A program made the translations under genes and the position numbers. From JBOGWP01 sp050693875 (lineage in GTDB: Bacteria > Actinomycetota > CADDZG01 > JAHWKV01 > JBOGWP01), in contig JBOGWP010000005.1 of NCBI GenBank assembly GCA_050693875.1, forward strand, positions 1-19,114: a stretch of 19,114 bases of DNA, read 5' to 3'. The notes beneath the pieces were generated by a model. That model made no database searches and was not told the origin of the DNA. It saw only the letters and a program-made list of their open reading frames with translations. Below, in pieces: positions 16,042 through 19,114 of the stretch. Positions within the stretch are counted from its first letter, which is position 1. Each line of letters begins with the position of its first letter.

Positions 16042-16047
16042 ATCTTA
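16042..16047 (-). promoter_or_regulatory. -10-like hexamer for citrate synthase
   Basis: On the reverse strand TAAGAT lies 25 bases before the TTG start, which would give a leader of about 20 bases that includes the Shine-Dalgarno. The -35 region (TGTCTG at 17 bases) is poor. Confidence 0.4.
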
Positions 16048-16143
16048 TCTGCTCGATACCCGTTCAGACACCGGGGCGCACGTCGTGCCGGCACCGGCTA
16101 GGCTCTCGTACGTAGCCATCCGCGGCTGCCCCAGGAGGTGCGC

Positions 16144-17229
16144 ATGGCCCACCGCGTCACGCTGATTCCCGGGGACGGTATCGGTCCGGAGATTGCCGAG
16201 GCAACTCGGCGTGTTCTCGAGGGTACCGGCGTCGGGTTTGAGTGGGACGTTCAGAACGCCGGCGAGGGGGTGATGGAGTCCTTCGGGACCCCCCTCCCCG
16301 AGCACGTGCTCGAGTCGATTCGGGCGAACCGCGTGGCGATCAAGGGGCCCATCACGACGCCGGTGGGGACGGGGTTCCGCAGCGTCAACGTAGCCCTGCG
16401 CAAGGCCCTCGACCTGTTTGCCTGCGTCCGCCCGTGCAAGGAGTATCCGGGCGTCCGCTCACGCTACGCCGACGTCGACCTCGTCATCGTCCGCGAGAAC
16501 CATGAGGATCTCTACGCCGGCATCGAGTTCGAGGTGGGCTCCGCGGAGGTCAAGCGCCTGATCGAGGTGTTCGAGGAGCTCGGCGTAGGGCACGTGCGGG
16601 AGGATTCGGCGATCTCGATCAAGCCAATCTCGATCTACGGCAGCCGGCGGATCGTCAAGTTCGCCTTCGAGTACGCCCGGCGCTACGGGCGCCGGAAGGT
16701 GACCGCCGTCCACAAGTCGAACATCATGAAGTTCTCGGACGGGCTCTTCCTGCGGGTGGCGCAGGAGGTGGCGGAGGAGTATCCGGACATCGCCTTCCAA
16801 GATCGCATCATCGACAACTGCACGATGCAGCTCGTGACCCGCCCTGAGGAGTACGACGTGCTGGTGCTCCCGAATCTCTACGGCGACATCCTGAGCGACC
16901 TGGGGGCCGGGCTGGTGGGCGGACTCGGCGTGGCCCCCGGCGCCAACCTGGGCGACGAGGTGGCCGTCTTCGAGCCGACCCACGGGTCGGCCCCCCGCTA
17001 CACGGGGCAGAACCGGGCCAATCCGATGGCAATGATGCTCTCCGGGGTGCTCATGCTGCGCCACTTGGGGGAGATTGCCGCTGCCGATCTGCTCGAGGGC
17101 GCGATCGCAGGGGTGATCGCGGAAGGGCGCAACGTCACCTACGACATGAAGCCCACCCGCGACGATCCCACGGCCGTCGGCACCTCCGAGGTCGCCGACG
17201 CCGTGCTCGCGGCGATGCAGGCCTCCTGA
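16144..17229 (+). CDS. icd: Isocitrate/isopropylmalate-family dehydrogenase, probably isocitrate dehydrogenase
   Basis: A 361-residue beta-decarboxylating dehydrogenase converting isocitrate to 2-oxoglutarate and CO2. Substrate-binding residues are S80, N82 and R86 (GFRSVNVALRKALDLF), R96, Y124 (LYAGIE) and K191 (VHKSNIMK). Metal-binding aspartates are D248 and D252 (YGDILSDLGAGLVGG). The short length and sequence belong to the NAD-IDH3-like group rather than the long E. coli type. However, the coenzyme loop reads HGSAPRYTGQNRANP, with R285-Y286 where NADP enzymes have Lys-Tyr and NAD enzymes usually Asp-Ile, so coenzyme use is open. Start ATG 16144 has CAGGAGGTG just upstream; GTG 16138 overlaps that site and is less likely. 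A TAGGCT hexamer at 16099-16104 may be its -10. mdh follows 19 bases after the stop. Confidence 0.92.
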   Translation: MAHRVTLIPGDGIGPEIAEATRRVLEGTGVGFEWDVQNAGEGVMESFGTPLPEHVLESIRANRVAIKGPITTPVGTGFRSVNVALRKALDLFACVRPCKEYPGVRSRYADVDLVIVRENHEDLYAGIEFEVGSAEVKRLIEVFEELGVGHVREDSAISIKPISIYGSRRIVKFAFEYARRYGRRKVTAVHKSNIMKFSDGLFLRVAQEVAEEYPDIAFQDRIIDNCTMQLVTRPEEYDVLVLPNLYGDILSDLGAGLVGGLGVAPGANLGDEVAVFEPTHGSAPRYTGQNRANPMAMMLSGVLMLRHLGEIAAADLLEGAIAGVIAEGRNVTYDMKPTRDDPTAVGTSEVADAVLAAMQAS

Positions 17230-17248
17230 GGTCGGCGGGAGCACACGC

Positions 17249-18175
17249 GTGGCGAAGGTGACGGTGGTCGGTGCCGGATTCGTCGGCTCCACCACGGCGC
17301 TTCGGATCCTCCAGCGCGGTCTCGCCGACGTCTGCCTCATCGACGTGGTCGAAGGGCTTCCTCAGGGCCTCGCCCTGGACTTGAACCAGTCGGCACCGAT
17401 CGAGCGGTTCGAGGCGCACATCACCGGCACCAATGACTACAACGACACCGCCTCCTCCGACGTGGTGGTGGTCACGGCCGGCTTTCCGCGCCAGCCGGGG
17501 ATGAGCCGGCTCGACCTGTTGGGCCGCAACGCCGGCATCGTCCGCGAGGTCACCGAGCGGATCGCCGAGCACTCGCCCAACGCCGTCCTTCTGGTCGTGA
17601 CCAACCCGCTCGACGAGATGGCCTACCTCGCCGCCGATGTGAGCGGCTTTCCGCGAGAGCGGGTGATGGGCATGGCCGGCGTCCTCGACTCCGCCCGGCT
17701 GGCGGCCTTCATCGCGCGGGAGCTGCGCGTGTCGCCGCTGGTGGTCGACGCCATCACGCTGGGGTCCCACGGGGAGCAGATGGTCCCCCTGCCGCGCCAC
17801 GCCCGGGTCGACGGCATCCCTCTCACCAAGCTCGTCGACGCAGACACGCTCGAGCGGCTGTACCGGCGAACCCGCGATGCGGGCGCCGAGATCGTGGCCC
17901 GCCTGAAAAAGGGGAGCGCCTACTACGCGCCCTCCTCGGCGGTGGCCCGTATGGCGAACGCCATCCTCGGAGACACGAAGGAGGTTCTCCCGGTCTGCGC
18001 CTGGGTGACCGGGCAGTACGGCGTGTCGGACACCTACCTCGGCGTGCCGGCGCGCCTCGGCCGCAAGGGCGTCGAGGAGATCGTCCAGCTCGAGCTCGAC
18101 GAGGGCGAGCGCGCCGCGCTGCGCGCCGCGGCCGAGGCCATCCGGGCGCGCTGCGCCGACCTGGCGACGCTGTAA
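17249..18175 (+). CDS. mdh: Malate dehydrogenase (LDH-like type)
   Basis: A 308-residue NAD-dependent dehydrogenase, malate to oxaloacetate. The Rossmann loop is VGAGFVGS (G8, G10, G13), and D32 (LIDVVEG) indicates NAD rather than NADP. RQPGMSRLDLLGRN at 81-94 has the two arginines (R81, R87) that bind a dicarboxylic acid and mark it as malate rather than lactate dehydrogenase. VTNPLDEM, VLDSAR (R150) and the catalytic H174 (TLGSHGEQMVPL) follow. The GTG start at 17249 has only a weak GGGAG upstream. It lies 19 bases after the isocitrate dehydrogenase stop, so the two should be co-transcribed and feed oxaloacetate to the divergent citrate synthase. Confidence 0.95.
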   Translation: MAKVTVVGAGFVGSTTALRILQRGLADVCLIDVVEGLPQGLALDLNQSAPIERFEAHITGTNDYNDTASSDVVVVTAGFPRQPGMSRLDLLGRNAGIVREVTERIAEHSPNAVLLVVTNPLDEMAYLAADVSGFPRERVMGMAGVLDSARLAAFIARELRVSPLVVDAITLGSHGEQMVPLPRHARVDGIPLTKLVDADTLERLYRRTRDAGAEIVARLKKGSAYYAPSSAVARMANAILGDTKEVLPVCAWVTGQYGVSDTYLGVPARLGRKGVEEIVQLELDEGERAALRAAAEAIRARCADLATL

Positions 18176-18206
18176 GCGACCCTCCGCCGTCCCCACGGGA
18201 GTCTGC

Positions 18207-18212
18207 GACAAT
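18207..18212 (+). promoter_or_regulatory. Extended -10-like element for the NarL-type regulator
   Basis: GACAAT preceded by TGC, ending 8 bases before the ATG at 18221. There is no Shine-Dalgarno, fitting a leaderless message. Confidence 0.4.
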
Positions 18213-18220
18213 CGCGACGC

Positions 18221-18880
18221 ATGCGGGAAGACAAGCGGATACGGGTCCTGATCGTCGACGACCATGTGATGGTTGCCCAGAGCCTCGCCGAGGCGCTCCG
18301 CAGCGAGCCGGACATCGAGGTCACCGGACTGGCGAGCACGGCAGCCGAGGCCGTGCGGCTTGCGGTCGAGCAGAACCCCGACGTCGTGCTGATGGACTAC
18401 CGACTCCCCGACGGGGACGGGGCCCACACCGCCGGTGCGATCAGGGAGCGGGTTCCCAGCGCCCAGGTGGTGATGGTCACCGCATCGGCGGACGAGCCGG
18501 TGCTGGTGGAGGCCATCGATGCGGGATGCTCGGGCTTCATCACCAAGGATCGGGCGCTCGACGAGGTCACCTCGGCCGTCCGCGCGGCCGCAGCCGGTGA
18601 GGCGCTGATCTCGCCTGCCATGCTGGCGCACCTGCTCCCGCGGCTTCGCGGCGAGACGAGGAGCCGGCCTGCGTCCACCCTGACGCAACGCGAGATGCAG
18701 GTACTCGAGCTCACGGCGCTGGGGATGTCGAATCAGGAGATCGCGGCGCAGCTCGTGCTCGCGCTCAACACCGTCCGCAACCACGTCCAGAGCCTCCTCG
18801 GGAAGCTGGGGGCCCATTCGAAGCTGGAAGCGGTGGCAACGGCCGCCCGGCAAGGCTGGATCAAGTTCCCGGAGAGCTAG
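18221..18880 (+). CDS. NarL/LuxR-family DNA-binding response regulator
   Basis: A 219-residue two-domain regulator of standard length. The receiver domain (about 7-125) has the acidic pocket D13-D14 (LIVDDHVMVAQ), phospho-acceptor D59 (VLMDYRLPDGDG), T87 (MVTASA) and K109 (FITKD). The C-terminal LuxR helix-turn-helix (about 153-213) has LTQREMQVLEL, GMSNQEIAAQL and the recognition helix NTVRNHVQSLLGKLGAHSK. It would be phosphorylated by a sensor kinase not seen here; the target genes are unknown. It is 45 bases after mdh but appears to have its own -10. Its TAG stop is immediately followed by a copy of the dispersed repeat. Confidence 0.93.
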   Translation: MREDKRIRVLIVDDHVMVAQSLAEALRSEPDIEVTGLASTAAEAVRLAVEQNPDVVLMDYRLPDGDGAHTAGAIRERVPSAQVVMVTASADEPVLVEAIDAGCSGFITKDRALDEVTSAVRAAAAGEALISPAMLAHLLPRLRGETRSRPASTLTQREMQVLELTALGMSNQEIAAQLVLALNTVRNHVQSLLGKLGAHSKLEAVATAARQGWIKFPES

Positions 18881-19114
18881 CCCAGCTTGAGGTGCCCCAG
18901 CTTGAGGTGCCGAAGTTCGTGCGAATGAGTCAAGTAGAGCCCACCAGGGGCGCACCCAAGCGGGGCCCGGCAGGCACCGAGCGAAGTGAGGCCCTGCCGG
19001 CATTGAACGACGCCGCCGGAGGCACGGCTCGCCGAGCGGGGGCGAGGCGGGCCGACATTGAGGACCGCGGCCGTACCGCCCCCTGCCTCTCTGGCCCGTA
19101 CCGGGGAGCGAAGC
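18881..19114. repeat. Composite dispersed repeat (copy B), truncated by window edge
   Basis: It begins directly after the TAG of the regulator gene and shares long blocks with the insertion in ppa. Shared blocks include CCCAGCTTGAGGTGCC (present one and a half times here), GTGCGAATGAGTCAAGT, the CCGGCAGG/CCTGCCGG hairpin with a CGAGCGAAGTGAG-type loop, GGCGGGCCGACATTGAGG followed by ACCGCGGCCG, and CCGTACCGGGGAGCGAAGC at the edge. It has one copy of the module that is doubled in ppa. The left junction is CTAG. On the reverse strand it reads LDSFARTSAPQAG, nearly the same peptide as copy A. No coding function is supported. Confidence 0.82.

Noticed and set aside
17135..19003. 622-codon reverse-strand open frame
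   Set aside because: It runs antisense through mdh and the NarL-type regulator, both clear genes, and is Arg/Gly/His-rich. Such frames are common opposite high-GC genes.

Overview
The window is about 70% GC. Genes are tightly packed, GTG and TTG starts are frequent, and several genes look leaderless. Gene content and protein sequences fit an actinobacterium-like Gram-positive (Actinomycetota or a neighbouring Terrabacteria lineage). This lineage call is inferred from style and families, not from a marker-gene tree.

Layout. (a) 1-668, minus: the 5' part of a secreted CAP-domain protein, running off the left edge. (b) 1041-1983, plus: an MscS channel gene broken by frameshifts, converging on ppa. 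(c) 2016-4337, minus: alpha/beta hydrolase, SAM methyltransferase, then a decayed inorganic pyrophosphatase gene (ppa) split by a 359-nt composite repeat. (d) 4436-7383, plus: UvrD/PcrA helicase, then an MgtC-family membrane protein. (e) 7460-10894, plus: a stand-alone B12-binding mutase domain, sucC, an Asp-box beta-propeller protein, and sucD. The propeller gene overlaps both suc genes by a few bases. (f) 10976-14020, plus: purN, purH and folD, the formyl-transfer steps of purine synthesis plus the enzyme that makes the formyl donor. (g) 14140-14861, plus: a small Cys/His protein with a good promoter, then a frameshifted single-domain response regulator. (h) 14889-16016, minus: citrate synthase. 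It is divergent from 16144-18175, plus: isocitrate dehydrogenase and malate dehydrogenase. (i) 18221-18880, plus: a NarL/LuxR response regulator, followed at once by a second copy of the composite repeat that runs off the right edge.

Function. Citrate synthase, isocitrate dehydrogenase, succinyl-CoA synthetase and malate dehydrogenase cover much of the TCA cycle within 11 kb. The B12-binding protein beside sucC suggests a methylmalonyl-CoA to succinyl-CoA link. purN-purH-folD form a one-carbon/purine block.

Most unusual: (1) the dispersed hairpin-rich repeat, present at both ends of the window, one copy sitting inside ppa at a reconstructable target; (2) the cytosolic beta-propeller gene wedged between sucC and sucD with coupled start/stop codons; (3) frameshifts confined to mscS, ppa and the small response regulator while every central-metabolism gene is intact.
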